Assembly: GCA_963971405.1 (NCBI GenBank)
Contig: OZ020486.1
Location: 9,447,419 to 9,511,418, forward strand
DNA length: 64,000 bases
DNA from: Psococerastis gibbosa
Taxonomy: Eukaryota > Arthropoda > Insecta > Psocodea > Psocidae
Reading direction: 5' to 3'
Shown piece after piece: positions 11,650-23,919 of the stretch (positions are counted from its first letter, which is position 1; each line of letters begins with the position of its first letter). The translations under genes were made by a program, and so were the position numbers. The notes under the pieces are model-generated. The model was not told where the DNA came from. It ran no database searches and saw only the letters and a list, made by a program, of their open reading frames with translations.

Positions 11650-12885
11650 TTTGCATTAGACCCGTACGCCTATACTCTGTCAGTTGATGTGGCACAATTT
11701 AAAATAACAAAGTCTAAGTCTACCCGCAGTCAAAGTCTAAGACCCGCAAAGTAAACAAAGAAACTACCAACAGAAAAAAAAATCATATCTAAAAAACGTA
11801 CAATCACTCATTCCCTGACTATCACTCCTACGCCTACCCAAGTTATTCTCGGTTTTTTAGTTTTCTCTGGCAAGGAATCCCAAAGCCTAGAAATGGGTTA
11901 ATAATACAAAATATAAGATTTATTGTCAAGAAACTGATTTTGCAAAACTGATGCAATTTTTCGCGAAATCTTTAAGAGACAATGGAAGAAGAAATTTTTC
12001 TGAGCATTTTTGATGTGTATGGTATTTACCTATTTTTAATACAGGTTGGCCTCGATTATTGAATTTGATTTGTACAAAAAACGATGGGTGTGCTAGTTCC
12101 GAGGAAGGAATTCAACAACTGTGGCCGATTGTTGCTAGTGAAAGCTACATGTCATATATCGAAATGTAGTGATGCATTTATACTAAAATAACGGATGATT
12201 TTGATGGTTCTACCATAGATATTTCCTATGAAAATCAAATTTGTCCAAAAAACAAAAGAGTTTGTTCTAATTCCGCTAAATTTACTATAATTGTGGAAGA
12301 TCCATACTGTATTAGTCAAATCCATTTGTTAATTTCTAGCCTCAAAATACCTCAAATGTTCACCTAAAGAATTTGGCATCAATCACAAAGATAACATGGA
12401 CAGATCATGAAAAAAGCTGGAAATAGACTTTGGAGTGTATAAAAACAAGCGTGGACCGCTTCCTGCCTCATGTTTTCATTTCAACAGAAAAAGAACATAA
12501 AGCTGCCGCGCAGATATATAGCCTATGCCTCGCGGCTTCATGTGGGGTAAACGTCTAAAAATAATAACACAAACTTTACACATTTAGAATTGGGGGAACT
12601 CTGGCACATGTTAGCCGCTAGCCCATGTATTTCTTATAACCAGCTATGCGATCGGTATAGAAATATGACACGATCAAAGCAAGTTCTTATTCAAAGCTAC
12701 GTTTTTTGTTTCTCTTCAAGAATCCAAGTTTTCTGGGAGGAAGCGCAAATTGAGGACTATTCCGGTAGAGCGGGTTTGAAAGTTCTGAAGGGTCAGAAGT
12801 AGAGGAACAGTAAGGAAAAGGGGATGGAGGACAGGCATTATTGAAAAAATTGTTTACCTAACTGTAAAGGTTGTTTTCGGGGATA
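11650..12885. other. Intergenic, nothing recognised
   Basis: No supported gene or repeat. A 70-codon frame at 12590-12802 abuts the LINE relic that follows and might be its eroded upstream part, but I see no clear domain. Confidence 0.4.
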
Positions 12886-12888
12886 AAA

Positions 12889-13122
12889 ACATTCCATTAA
12901 GTCAGCTCAAAATGGAAAAGATTTCCCAGCTGCAGCACCAGCGGAAAATAATAACTAATCCGGGAATAAGGGTAAATCATCCAGTTGGTGGTTAAGAAAC
13001 GGAAACTAGCTTACTTCGGTCATGTGATGGGGAACGAAAAGTATCTTTTTCTGAATTTAATAATCTCTGGGAGGATAGAAGGACAGAGGGCTCCCGGCAG
13101 AAGAATATCCTGGTTAAAAAAC
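12889..13122 (+). pseudogene. Degenerate LINE 3' end, second type
   Basis: A plus-strand frame near 12985-13120 gives KKRKLAYFGHVMGNEKY, then GRIEGQRAPGRR-SWLKNL. This is the conserved C-terminal segment of a widespread arthropod LINE protein (usual form: L-x-Y-F-G-H-x-M-R-N-E-K-Y ... G-K-R-x-x-G-R-R-R-x-S-W-L). The part just upstream (12890-12980) is frameshifted. The right end is cut by the oppositely oriented LINE fragment that starts at 13123. Only about 80 codons remain. Confidence 0.7.
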
Positions 13123-13396
13123 CTAATTACTTTACTTTATCCAACGCCCACTCTAGGCGTTACCCCCATCTGGTGCCGCGCCTGCCAGTAAAGTGATGAG
13201 ATGTCATTGTTAGGGCTCTGGACTGCTTGACATGTTAGAAGGTGGGCAGCATCCATACGTCCGCTGAGACAGAGTGGGCATTGGTCTGAAGCAGCGAGGC
13301 CTAGGCGAAACAGGTGAGCCTGCAGGTAGTCGTGGCCAGTTATGCAGCGAAAACGGGCGATAGAAGTGGCTCTTCGTAGGTCTTGCGGTAAGGGAT
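13123..13396 (-). pseudogene. 5'-truncated LINE 3' end, RNase H-LINE group
   Basis: On the minus strand, 13396-13130 reads through as a peptide containing RCITGHDYLQAHLFRLGL, CPLCLSGRMDAAHLLTCQ and RHQMGVTPRVGVG, then a stop and a TAAAG-type tail. The long LINE at 38877 has the same order, with its own ending RQMAERPRTGVG. It is therefore the last ~85 codons of a related element, kept almost without damage. It lies head-on against the second LINE type at 12889-13122. Confidence 0.8.
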
Positions 13397-13629
13397 TGTT
13401 TACCTAAGTTTCCAAAAAACCTGAGGCAGTGGTTTAGCAAGAGCACGACTTCCCTTTTCAGTACAGCAGTCTCCAAGGAACAAATTGCCATCATGATCGC
13501 CAATCTTCGATAGAAGAGGCATCAAAAGCAGAACCGAAATCACCGCAAAGAATATAATATTGTAATGGCCCTGCAGGTCTACTATGCCGTTTGGTAATAA
13601 CTTAACCACAGGCGATAGAGTACTTAACA

Positions 13630-14690
13630 GAGTTAACCTGGGGTTAAAAATGTAAACAGAACCATTTTAGAGCAGCATTTTTCATTGGAAAATTGTCTTG
13701 TTTACATTTTTAAGCCCAGGTTAAGTTAATACCAAATATAATTTTAGAATTGAAAGTGCTGGTCAAAATATTAAAATTACACCTGCTGCAAGAATGGACA
13801 GATATAGCCCTGCAATGGGTACCAGGGCACTGCGATCTTTTGGGCAATGAAAAAGCAGACAACCTGGCCAAACAGGGATGTACCATGGAGCAACCAACCC
13901 ATCCAATCTCCTACCACAGTACCTGTCGCAGCATAAACAGCGTCTTCATAGAGTCCGTCCAAAAGGCAAGAAAAAGAGCTGCGGAAGGAAAGCCCTGGGA
14001 ACACATCGTGTCATCAAACAAACCAAGGGACCTTCCGAGAGACGTGGCAGTGGCGACTTTCCGAATGGCGACGGGACACGACTTTCGTCAGAAGCACTTG
14101 CACAGGATTGGGGTGGTGGACTCACCATTGTGCCCCCTGTGTTTTACATCTGAAGGAACTGCAGAACATCTCGCAACCTGCGACGGCCTTAAGGACGTCA
14201 TCTGCGAGGCAACTTTGGACGGACGAGCTTTTTTATACCGGGCGGCACGGCGTCGGATGGCCGAAAGGCCACGTACGGGCGTTGGCTGAAGTAAGTAAGT
14301 AAGTAAGTAAGCTAGTCAAAATTGTTCTGCTTACATATTTAATCCCCTGATTAAGTTAATATTAAATGCCCGCTGATTACACACTCTAACATTCATTCGA
14401 TCGATTAACTTGGAATGTCTATGTTGAAGTACACGATTTGAATCTTGAGTGTGTGATAATGGGGGGAATTTACTTTCAGAGGGCCTACTATGGCAATTAT
14501 TTTTAAAAATGTTAACAAGAAACAGAAACATTTTAGAGCATCATTTTTCGTTGGAAAATTGTCTCGCTTACTTATTATTAATCCAAGGTTAAGCTATTAC
14601 CAAATATAATTTTACAATGGAAAGTGCTATTCAAAATTGTTTTGTTTACATTTTTAACTCCAGGAATAGGCCAATACTAAACAGCATAGT
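13630..14690. repeat. AT-rich repeat units around a LINE insertion
   Basis: Text of the form TTTACATTTTTAA..C..GGTTAA, ACCAAATATAATTTTA.AAT.GAAAGTGCT and AGAGCA.CATTTTTC.TTGGAAAATTGTCT recurs at about 13640-13770, 14311-14350 and 14520-14690. A related unit occurs inverted near 61765-61800. The LINE fragment at 13770-14310 sits inside one unit. Confidence 0.5.
13770..14310 (+). mobile_element. 5'-truncated LINE insertion with TAAG tail and target duplication
   Basis: The frame encodes the end of an RNase H domain (LQWVPGHCDLLGNEKADNLA), then a Cys/His C-terminus (CPLCFTSEGTAEHLATC), and stops after RMAERPRTGVG. This ending is nearly that of the LINE at 38877. The stop is followed by (TAAG)n. 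GCTGGTCAAAAT at 13758-13769 and GCTAGTCAAAAT at 14311-14322 flank the insert as a 12 bp target duplication with one mismatch. Frame and tail are intact, so the insertion is fairly recent. It is dead because the reverse transcriptase is missing. Confidence 0.85.
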
Positions 14691-15827
14691 AGACCCGTAG
14701 GACACGAGCAAATTAAAAATAATGGCAATGACAATAAAATAAAAAAATAAAAACAAATTTTTTGACAACCGAGATTAAGGGAGAGGTTTAAAAATTATTT
14801 GAAAACAAGAACGGCCATGGATTTTCAACGAAATTAATTTCTCGTTCCACAGCCACAAAGTTACGAAAGTGGTGAGATGAAAAATTCATAGAAAATGTTA
14901 GATTTCTACGGAAATTTATATTTTTGGGTCTGAACAATTGTTACAACTGAAATCTGAAAACTCAGGTAAAGGGCATTAAACCTACGCACGCGGAACATGT
15001 TTTGGAGCGGGTTAGTTTCAATACCGTACTTAAATGTTTTCATTAAATCCCCGGGTACGTTTTTTTATTTATTTCCGTAGGAGGTAGGCCACCTGGACTC
15101 ACCATCGTATTACCACTCAGCATGGAGCGCTCTTATAAGATCCACTGGCGTAATTAGGGGGTCTGGGTCCTGTCAAGCCCCCCCCCCTTATTTTCCAGAA
15201 GAAAAAAAACAAATTGATTGAATAAACTTAATAAATAAACGAATAATTAAAAATTCGAAAGTTTTATTTCGCAGAGCATAACGATAATGTTTAAAAAATA
15301 TCAATTTAGCGCGAAAATTCGACTGCCACGCTATTTTAATGTACTATGTATTGCCATTCGGACTGCTATTTTGTCAATATTTATGTTTGAATGGACACTG
15401 CAATCATTGATATTAATATCTTAAAATGTTTGACAGAGCAGGCCCAGACCCTTCACGGGCTGTAGCGCCAAGGACTAAACAGTAGTAGGTAGTATTATAT
15501 AGGGAATATTATGTATATCCTTAGAACAGCAGTCATTACTCAGAGTCAGAGAAGAGAGAGTATGTAGGCCTACATAAGTTACAATTTTAAAAAAATGGAA
15601 TTTAATTAATATAATATTGTAAACTTACCCGGAATATGGAGAGAGGATGGAGGCCGATGCCCTCCTTCCATGCAGCTTTGTCGCCTTGGTCATTTGAAAC
15701 GTCCACACTGCTCTGAACGGCCCGATTGAGCAGCTTGTATGTACCCCGAAGTTTCCTCCATTGTTCCCCACTGTCCTTCGGTAATCTGCAACAAAAAATA
15801 ATATTTAAATCATCGTCAGGTTGTTGT
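14691..15827. other. Intergenic, nothing firm
   Basis: Degraded repeats. About 14825-14890 matches the family at 16020-16115 (AATTTCTCGTTCCACAGCC). CACTGGCGTAATTAGGGGG at 15142 resembles a hAT end followed by poly-C. No gene was seen. Confidence 0.4.
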
Positions 15828-15985
15828 TTTCCAACGCCTGCTTTCAGCATTTCTGCATGAAGCAACCCTGTCAGCCTGGCGGGGGAGTGAGTCTGTTTAT
15901 TAACTTGAGGCACCCTAAGGGCAGACTCCTTCACCTCGGGGAGAAGGGGAGTTGACTGACAGGGTGGACCTCCTGATCATTCTTG
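15828..15985 (+). repeat. Dispersed repeat R3, copy 1 (partial)
   Basis: It shares with 35522-35830 CCTGTCAGCCTGGCGGGG, GAGGCACCCTAAGGGCAGACTC, CACCTCGGGGA and AGTTGACTGACAGGGTGGACC. It breaks off after CCTCCTGAT. Unknown type. Confidence 0.55.
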
Positions 15986-16019
15986 AGGTTTAACTAACCC
16001 AGAGGGACAGATTTCAAAA

Positions 16020-16115
16020 TTTGCTTATGTAATGGCCATACAATTTTAATGAAGTTAATTAATTTCTCGTTCCACAGCCGCAAAGATGTGAAAGTGATCA
16101 GATGAAAAATTAAAG
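16020..16115. repeat. Dispersed repeat R4 fragment
   Basis: TTAATTAATTTCTCGTTCCACAGCC, then GATCAGATGAAAAAT. Related copies occur at 14825-14890 and 26843-27195 and, inverted, at about 60060-60260. Non-coding. Confidence 0.4.
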
Positions 16116-16247
16116 CTTTGTCAAAAAGCAGTCTATTCCCCAACTCATTTACAACTATTCTATAAAATTGGTATAAAAAATACGACATTGGGGCCAATTC
16201 GGGGGTGGCTGAATTGCTTTTTTTATTCAGGATAATTAACACTTTTT

Positions 16248-17058
16248 GCTTTCCAATTTATACAAGGAAAGCTTTGTGATGGTCCAAATTTTCGATTCCG
16301 AGATTTCAACGGATTTACACGTTTTGAGGTCCCAGTAACCCAAAAAAGTTGTTTTTACGAAATGTCTGTCTGTCTGTCGCTCTGTCTGTCTGTCTGTGCG
16401 TCGATTTCCGGGCAAACCACTCGGTCGATTTTGATGAAATTCGGCAGGTAGGTTCACAAAAATCATACCACGGGACCAGTTATTTTATTTTGGGCTATCT
16501 CAATTTGGGGGGGTTTTATTTTCAAAAAACTCCAAAAAAACGTCTAAAAAAATTATTTATCCAACACGGACCCAACGATTTATTTTAAATTCACATATAT
16601 TGTAGTCGTCATTAATGTTGACAGTTGATAGTTTGCTTCTGGGGGTAAAAATATAAAAATAACTAAATTTTAATTAAAAATGACTAAAAAATAATTTTTC
16701 TGTGAAACCTTTCCATCGATGACTTATACCTTCAGGCATGTTTTAGGTGTTAAATTGAGTAACGAAACCGGACAGATTGCTTTCCCAAAAAACTATTTGG
16801 TTTTGTGCAAAAAAAAATGTTTTTGAAAAAATGAAAATTCACGGTCAAATGCATTGCGTGCCCTGCCATTATTGCTGTGTGGTAATTTGTTTGTCTGACC
16901 TATCTAGAATTTACCTCACCTCCAGTGACGTCAGGTGGACACAACCCCCCCCCCCCCCCCCCCCCCGGAGGAGATGCCCGAAATTTACAATTCATAGGAA
17001 AATTATTTACCATGAAATTACTAATTTTCTCTAGCTACTACTTGATAAATTGGAAAGC
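16248..17058 (+). mobile_element. (CTGT)n-bearing inverted-end element, copy 2
   Basis: Same layout as the copy at 10428 and readily alignable throughout: start GCTTTCCAATTTATA, (CTGT)n at 16364-16398, GGGCAAACCACTCGGTCGATT, GTGACGTCAGGTGG, a poly-C run of about 22 at 16945-16966, and end GATAAATTGGAAAGC. About 811 bp. The reading frames inside are short and differ between copies, so no conserved protein is supported. Confidence 0.7.
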
Positions 17059-17214
17059 ATGTTCGAGCAAACTCGGACCGGTTCTTCTTGTATAAGACGA
17101 TGGCTACGTCTGCCGATAAAACCCAAAATCATGCAACTACCTATCTAGCTAGTTAGTTATTTATTCATTTATTTAAGGACCTTTTATGGGCCCAGGCCTA
17201 CTTATGGTGGCCAT

Positions 17215-17370
17215 AGGTCCCTTGTCCAATGACAACGACCCCATGGATTTTGGACATTATTTTTATTGTTTCTGTATAAATTTTTGGCCATTGGCAAACT
17301 GGTATACGTTCTTGATGTCAACCTACACGATAATGGACAAGCTGAGACAAGCTTTCCGTTGACTCAATGA
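17215..17370 (+). repeat. Dispersed repeat R2, copy 2
   Basis: CCCTTGTCCAATGACAACG, CATGGATTTTGGACATTATT and GATAATGGACAAGCTGAGACAAGCTTTCC follow the order of the copy at 8404. Confidence 0.6.
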
Positions 17371-17610
17371 AACAGCACCTATCTATAGAGAGCAATAGCA
17401 ATAGACATCTGGGCCAACGAAAAGAGACGCAAAGCCGACAATGACACTTAAATTACTTAATTGCCACAACAAACAATTAGTCAGTTGCACTGTACGAATT
17501 GGCAAGCCAGAATGACAATAAGACATTAAACTAGCTGCAGAAACATTAATCATACGAGAAGGCAGATATAGTATTTACACATTTTATACCATGAATATAA
17601 TTATGAATAA

Positions 17611-18000
17611 ACAAATGCGTAACAATTTATCATCGAGCCTCATCATACATGTATTAGAACACTGTACGCCGGTATATATTATAAATGAAGAGGTTAAATG
17701 AAATTTTTGGAGTAAATCTGACACTCCACTATTCGTATTTTCACAGAATCGAATGACACAGGAAATATCTGAGATGATGAGACATAAATTAGAAGAGATT
17801 ATCTTTTTGTTAACAAATGCGTAATAATTAACCATTGAGCCTCATTGTAGAATACATTACGTCTGTATAGTTATAAATAAAGAGGTTGGTAAAAGAGTTT
17901 TATGCCAAATCTGACACTGTTCGTTTTTTCATATCACACGAAACATTGCATTAGAGGATGTGATACAAATTAAATTCAAAGAGAAAAAATTGTGATAATT
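17611..18000 (+). repeat. Tandem duplication, period ~202 bp
   Basis: The unit begins ACAAATGCGTAA at 17611 and again at 17813. The later text also recurs in order: GAGCCTCAT, TATAAAT.AAGAGGTT, AAATCTGACACT, ATTCGTATTTTCA against GTTCGTTTTTTCA, and GAGATGATGAGACA against GAGGATGTGATACA. The copies have diverged, so the duplication is old. Nothing coding was seen. Confidence 0.6.
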
Positions 18001-18109
18001 ATTGCAAAAAAGCCCGTCTACGTATTGTTTTACGACAGGGAAAGTGCGGTGCAAAATTCCGAACTGTGTACTAGTGTACTACAATGGTGCAATTTGATAT
18101 CATTTATAA

Positions 18110-18290
18110 GTGAAGGAGAAGCCGCCACCCCGCGAAGCGAGGTCTGTGCATGAAATCTCCTTACACCTGATCGGCCAGATCCGATAGGGATTTTTGCTTG
18201 TTAAGTTAGGGTGTGACAGTCACTAGTTCATTGTTTGGCCATAATCCTGGAAGGCTGGAGATTTTCAATATTTTTTGGCATTGCTGGGGC
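18110..18290 (+). repeat. Dispersed repeat R5, copy 1
   Basis: CTCCTTACACCTGATCGGCCAGATCCGATAGGGATTTT is repeated at about 27690-27735 as CTCCCTACTCCTGATCGGCCAGAGCCGAAAGGGATTTT. A shorter form occurs near 30640 (CCCTGACCAGCCAGAGCCGGAT). Function unknown. Confidence 0.4.
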
Positions 18291-18299
18291 ATTGTCACA

Positions 18300-20840
18300 G
18301 GCACAGACTAAACAATAAAAAACATATATACAATATATATCATAATTATTTAAGTCACCTCATTGATGGTCCTTCGATCAATATTGCATGTTAAATTTGA
18401 ATTAATTAAAAAAAAACTGATGGTGGGATTTCCAAAAGTACGATATGCGCTATACGATATAAGCTATAGTAATTACTAATTAAACGGAATAATAAAGAAT
18501 TGAGATCACTGGCTAGGTAAGCGACTATTATAATGGGAAGACATGAAATAAATAAATAAAAATCCATAAAAGAATAATACCTTCAGCCTTCTTTTTAGGC
18601 TATCATCCATTTCTTTCGATTATAAATTTCTTAAATTATAACTTGAACTTCTTTAAGGATTTCTCAAAAACTTAAAAACATTCTAATCTTGTACTACTGA
18701 AAACTCAACACATGATTCATTTCATGCAAGTCGCAACTTGTTTAAATAATTAGAACGTTATAATAAATTAAACTTACAAAATTTTGTGAATAATCGTTTT
18801 TGGTTGAGGCAAATAAGGCTGAAGTACGGGGAACGGATTAAACTGCGGCATGATTCAACAAATTATAAAAAAACTCATACATGGAATCCGATCACGAAAT
18901 ATTTCAATCTGCAGAAATAGTTGCTAAACACGTCCATTACCAACGAATAACCGAAAACAAATGACCCAATGCGGCTACGCTCCAAAACCGGGCAGGGAAG
19001 AGCGAATGCCGTCGAAGTGGCAATGGGGGGACTAACAGCACCGACCGCGTCTAATACGTTTAATATGACTGTTGGGTTGGAGTTTAAAGCGTTGGGGGAG
19101 AGGGACTGAGTTCTTTGTGTAAAAGTAGAAAAAAACAAATGCCAATGAAATAAGCTGGCTCTGATTCAAAATCTACCTTGACTCAATTTTGTTACCTCAA
19201 CATTCAATAGCGCATTGTTATTCTTTCTTTGAAAAGTTAAATATGTTCCTACTGCAATTTTAGTGGCAGGTTGCGCAAGAGGCTAAAATTAATGTATTAG
19301 CCTAAAACATTTTCTGTTGAACTTCTGCATTTGTAGATGGGGAAGGAGCATGATAAAAATAAAAGGGTCCCTTGCTAATCCAAAATATATGCTTGCCAGA
19401 TTTTTATTTCGTCAAATCGGGACGTTAATGTTTATGCATCCCAACTGAACCCTGAACATACCCTGAACTCGTCCAATTAATTCTCGAATTAATTTTATTC
19501 GACTTAATTTCTGTATACGATTTAATTCAGTCTCAAATCAGTAAATCATTGCTTGAAAACCTGGGAAATTATCAATGATCATACTTTTCCTTGTTCTGAA
19601 TTGCCCTAAGAAGATTCATTTCCGGTTTGATTTCTTCATGCTTAGTTAATAAAACGTTGAAAACCGGGACATTACCTTCAAATTTGGGACTTTACCGGGC
19701 AAATCGGGACGTCTGGCAAACCTAGCTGAATAAGTTATCAATATTGTCAAAGCCCAGCGTTTGTTACCAAGAATTTGCTGTCATTACATTATAATCGGAA
19801 TGGTTCACTTTCGCTGTTTCCTACAAGACTCTTGAAATTAATGGGACAGGAACTCTACGCAGTAGGCCGAAAATGATACATACATTTTCATTTGGCTTTG
19901 CAATGCAAAAAGCATGGAGTGTTTCATCTGAAATCGTCATTTGATCATCCAAACGCTTGTTGATACTGTTACATAGTTCTACTCCAACATTCCATTTATT
20001 GACGAAGTTGAAATAAATTGCAAAAAAAAAAAAAATAATAACGAATAGTCGCCCCAGCTACAGTTGGTAAGGCTTTCTTATTCAAATTTTCAAAAACTTA
20101 AAACTAGACATGTTATGTTATGAAATACAATTAATAATTCTTACCAAATTAAGATACGAGACGTCAAGAGTCTAATTAGTCGTGAAATAAATCTTTAAAC
20201 CATTCAAAATTTCCATTATTAGCTGCTTGAAATGAGGTACACCAAGTCTCAAGTCTCACATGGCACGCGGCCATTTTCTTGTTTATTCGGTAAAGTAGCC
20301 AACGTAATATTTTCAACATCCCCAATCCCCACAAACTTTGAAACTGAAACTTGAAAGGGAAATTTCATTTTCACTGGACGCCCAAAATGGCTGCTGAAAA
20401 TTGTTTTTTAATTTTATTGACGTTTTTACTCAAGGTGTAATTTTAAAATTTACTGCGAAATGCATTTAATATTGAAATATGATCTCCTTAATACAATGAT
20501 CTGCTCCAATGTAAATTCTACGAGTATAAGATTATAAAATCTTCCCCGTCAAATAGGTCAGTGGGAATAGTTTGTAAATACCTACAGTAAAAACATTGAG
20601 ATTGCTGTAATCGTTTGTCTACTGTACCATACAAAGCCAGTAGAAATAGCTTGAAATTGTTATTTGTAAAGTGACATTAAGGAGTGACTCATTTTATATG
20701 CTAGCGAAAATAAACATTTGATACGACAGCAGGTCTAGGCTATAGCACTGAGCGATACAGACCGGTTTCCTACTTTGCGGATAAAAAATGCGGAAGGGTT
20801 GTCATTACTGACTATTATTAAGTAATAACTGTCTGATATA
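18300..20840. other. Upstream flank of the TMC gene, nothing recognised
   Basis: About 2.5 kb of AT-rich DNA. It must hold the TMC promoter and at least one 5' non-coding exon, because the start codon lies directly behind a splice acceptor, but I cannot place them. No TATA box or CpG cluster stands out. Confidence 0.45.
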
Positions 20841-20861
20841 TCAATTATTTTATTGCAGAAA

Positions 20862-23800
20862 ATGTCGGGGGGTGAGAAAAAGAAGCGGGCTTCCCGTGGC
20901 CAAGGATGGGAAGAGGCAAAGGACGAATTTTACCAGGAGAGCTATCCCACTGACTCAGACTTTGATGCTCTCGAAAGAGACCCTAAGAAAATAGCGACAC
21001 TCCTTCCCAGCAAACAGAATAGAGGTGCTACAGGAACGCGGAGACTGCACAAGACCGGAAAAGAGAAAGGCACAGCTAGGAGGAGAGCATCAGTAAAATC
21101 CACGACAAATACAGTTAGAAGACAGTCCTTTACGCAAGAAAATTATGTATCCATGATGCCTGATTTGTCAGAGAATTTATCCAATGAAGAGACAACATGG
21201 GAGCAAATAATGCTTATAAAAGCTGCACCGGTTACTCTCGCACAAAAGAAAGAAATGAAAGCAAAGCTTCAAAGTGCCACCAAATTGAGATTACAGGGAT
21301 ACGAGCAATTTAAATGGAAACGGAGAAAGTTTATGGAAAGGATGCGGGCGGGTTGGGAAGACCTGTTTTCCAAGTTTGAAATTTGGCAGAGCAGTTTGAA
21401 AACAATTGAGGGAAATTATGGTACCGGTGTTGTGACTTATTTTAAGTTCATTAAGTGGCTCATATTTTTGAACAGTTTTACATTTTTATTTTCCTTTATA
21501 TTTGTGATTTTACCCTCTCTAAGTCTGGAGACGTCTTCTCCAACAGCGACATGCTCCAATTCATCAAGGACTTCTAATCTCACCACCTCATCATCTAATG
21601 ATTCTACATTCGATGAGATTCTGAAATTTATTCAAGGGACAGGATGGATGGAGAAAACCATCACATTTTACGGCGTTTACGATTGCTTTATTCTCCAGTT
21701 TCCAGGCGGTGAATACCATTATAACCTTCCGTTTGCTTACATTCTTGTAAGCATAAGTATTTTTATAATTGGCCTGGTTTGCATTGTCAAATCCGCGGCA
21801 CATGGCTTTAAAGAGCGCCTTATGGAAGGTGAAGGTCAATACTACCAGTACTGTAACATAGTTTTTGGGGGCTGGGATTTTTGTATCCAAAATGAGAAAT
21901 CCGCAAATATGAAGCATAAGGCCATATTTAATGAAATCAAGAGCCATCTTATGGAAGAAAAAATTAAGGAGGAGATAAAAATGCGATCGGGAGAGGCAGC
22001 TACCAAGTTAATGATCGTCCGAACCCTCATCCACTTTCTGGTGTTTGCTCTTCTTGCCGCGTCAGCTGCTCTCATCTATTATGCTGTCAAGTTTTCAAAT
22101 GAAATGCTGGAGGAAAAATCAAGCATTGAAGCGTTGAATTTGCTTCTCGAATATCTACCGTCTATTACCATTGTGGCGCTCAACTCTCTTGTTCCTTTTG
22201 CTCTCAAGTAAGTCAAATTTAAACTTATTATTTTCTTAATTGCCATTGTTGTCCCCTTAATTCAAACCAGTTCGGGCTTAGTAGTTCTCACTGCAGTCTT
22301 TGGCTTATAGTAACCTGATTCACCTCCTTTGTGTAACTTGAAGGTTCACTTCGTGCCCCTCTCGCAGGAGTATTATGTTCCGTTAATCATTGTAGTTACC
22401 CAAAAATACCTTATTAGTACAATAGTCAAAAAACCTAGAACTTCGCCATCATTCCCTCTCTTTGCGACTCTCGGTTTATTCCCGCTGCGGCACTTGTTCT
22501 TATACAAGAGGTTGCTAATTTTTTACTCCATCAGCGGCGAGATGGGACAGACCGTAGTAAATAATAGAAGAATTGAACACCTTGTAGTACCTAGGGCATA
22601 CATAGCAACTTTTACCAAATCCTCCCAATATATAGCACCAAAATTATTTAACGTACTAGATATTTGTCCTGGGTCTCTGTCAATAAATAAATTTTCCAAA
22701 ATTGTCCGGGAATGGCTGATGAGACGGGAAAAGGTGGAATCCTTGTTATCCATTGTTAAATGTGTTTACGAGAGATTTGTTATTAATATGTAAGTTTAGC
22801 TTAATAGTTTGTGCGTCTAATTGTATTTTTATTTTATTTTTTATTTAGTTTCAGGGTAGGGAAAATTGTTATAGGTCTTCTTGTGTGGCCTTACAATTAT
22901 TGTGTTTAAATTGTTTTTTCTATATTTAATACACACTCGTTCATTCATTATTTTGCAGCTACTTCGTAACGTTTGAAAAGTACAGCCCAATTATGGATGT
23001 GAGAATGACTATGTTGCGGACAGTTTTCCTTCGATTCGCCTCCCTGTTGGTGCTGATCGCGACCCTGTACTCGACCGTTCCCTCAATGGAGAGCTCATCT
23101 TCCGAAGACAGCTTAAGTGGCGCGCCATGTCCGTGCTGGGAGACACTCGTCGGCCAAAATTTCTACAAACTCGTTATCTTTGACTTCGCTGCTCACGTCG
23201 CAGTCACATTCTTTGTCAACTTTCCACGCATGCTTATTGCCAAACATTCCCGGTGCCATTTTGCTAAACTGATTGGCGAACAAGAGTTTGATTTGCCGAA
23301 GCATGTTCTCGACGTTGTGTACAGCCAGTGCGTATGCTGGCTTGGCCTATATTTTGCTCCTCTTCTCCCTGGCATGGTAGCGATAGAACTAGTGATCATG
23401 TTTTACATTAAGAAATTTGTGTGTCTCGTCAATAATAAGCCCTCGTCAAGGGTACACCTGGCATCTCGGTCCAAGTCCCTTTTTATGGCGGTTCTCCTCG
23501 TGGCGTTCATAGTGGCCGCGGTCCCGGTTGGCTTGAGTATTGGTGAAGTGCCACCTTCCAAATGTTGTGGACCTTTCCGAGGTAACGCCTTCACATGGGA
23601 CGTTGTAGTCGAGGCTTTTCAAACACTACCCGAAAACTTCCGTAATATAATATTCTATTTCGGAAGCACAGCTTTTGCTCTCCCCGCTTTTATTGCACTG
23701 GGGCTAGCTCTATACTATTTTTATGCCGTGTCAGAAGCAAATAAACACATGGTGGCTGTCCTGAAGAATCAGCTGGTTTTGGAAGGTCACGACAAGCAAT

Positions 23801-23919
23801 TCCTCTTGAACCGGCTGAGCGCGCTTGTTAAGCAACAAGAACAGGGACGAAAACATGGAAGGAGTGTGGCACCAAATCCAGACTTATCGAGCATTACTGA
23901 TAATTCGAATGCTAGTTAA
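20862..23919 (+). CDS. Tmc: Transmembrane channel-like (TMC) protein, two coding exons
   Basis: TMC proteins are multipass membrane proteins related to anoctamins; some are mechanotransduction channel subunits. The coding sequence joins 20862-22207 to 22959-23919 (768 residues). The donor CAA|GTAAGT and acceptor TTTTGCAG|C keep the frame through FALN-YFVTFE. The family signature CWETLVGQNFYKLVIFDF lies at about residues 495-512. Hydrophobic segments begin near residues 195 (IKWLIFLNSFTFLF), 290, 390, 430, 465, 520 and 570, with two more near the end. The loop after the first segment has Asn-X-Ser/Thr sites and Cys. The N-terminus is charged and Lys/Arg-rich. The ATG at 20862 follows TTTTATTGCAG, an acceptor, so an upstream 5' UTR exon is inferred. 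Length fits the family. The subtype (TMC1-3, 4/5, 6/8, 7) was not determined. Confidence 0.92.
22208..22958 (+). other. TMC intron
   Basis: A 751 bp GT-AG intron (GTAAGT ... TTTTGCAG). A 154-codon open frame inside it (22329-22793) has no recognisable domain and is treated as chance. Confidence 0.85.

Noticed and set aside
22329..22793. 154-codon open frame between the two TMC exons
   Set aside because: It lies in the intron defined by good splice sites, starts without a proper context and has no domain-like composition.
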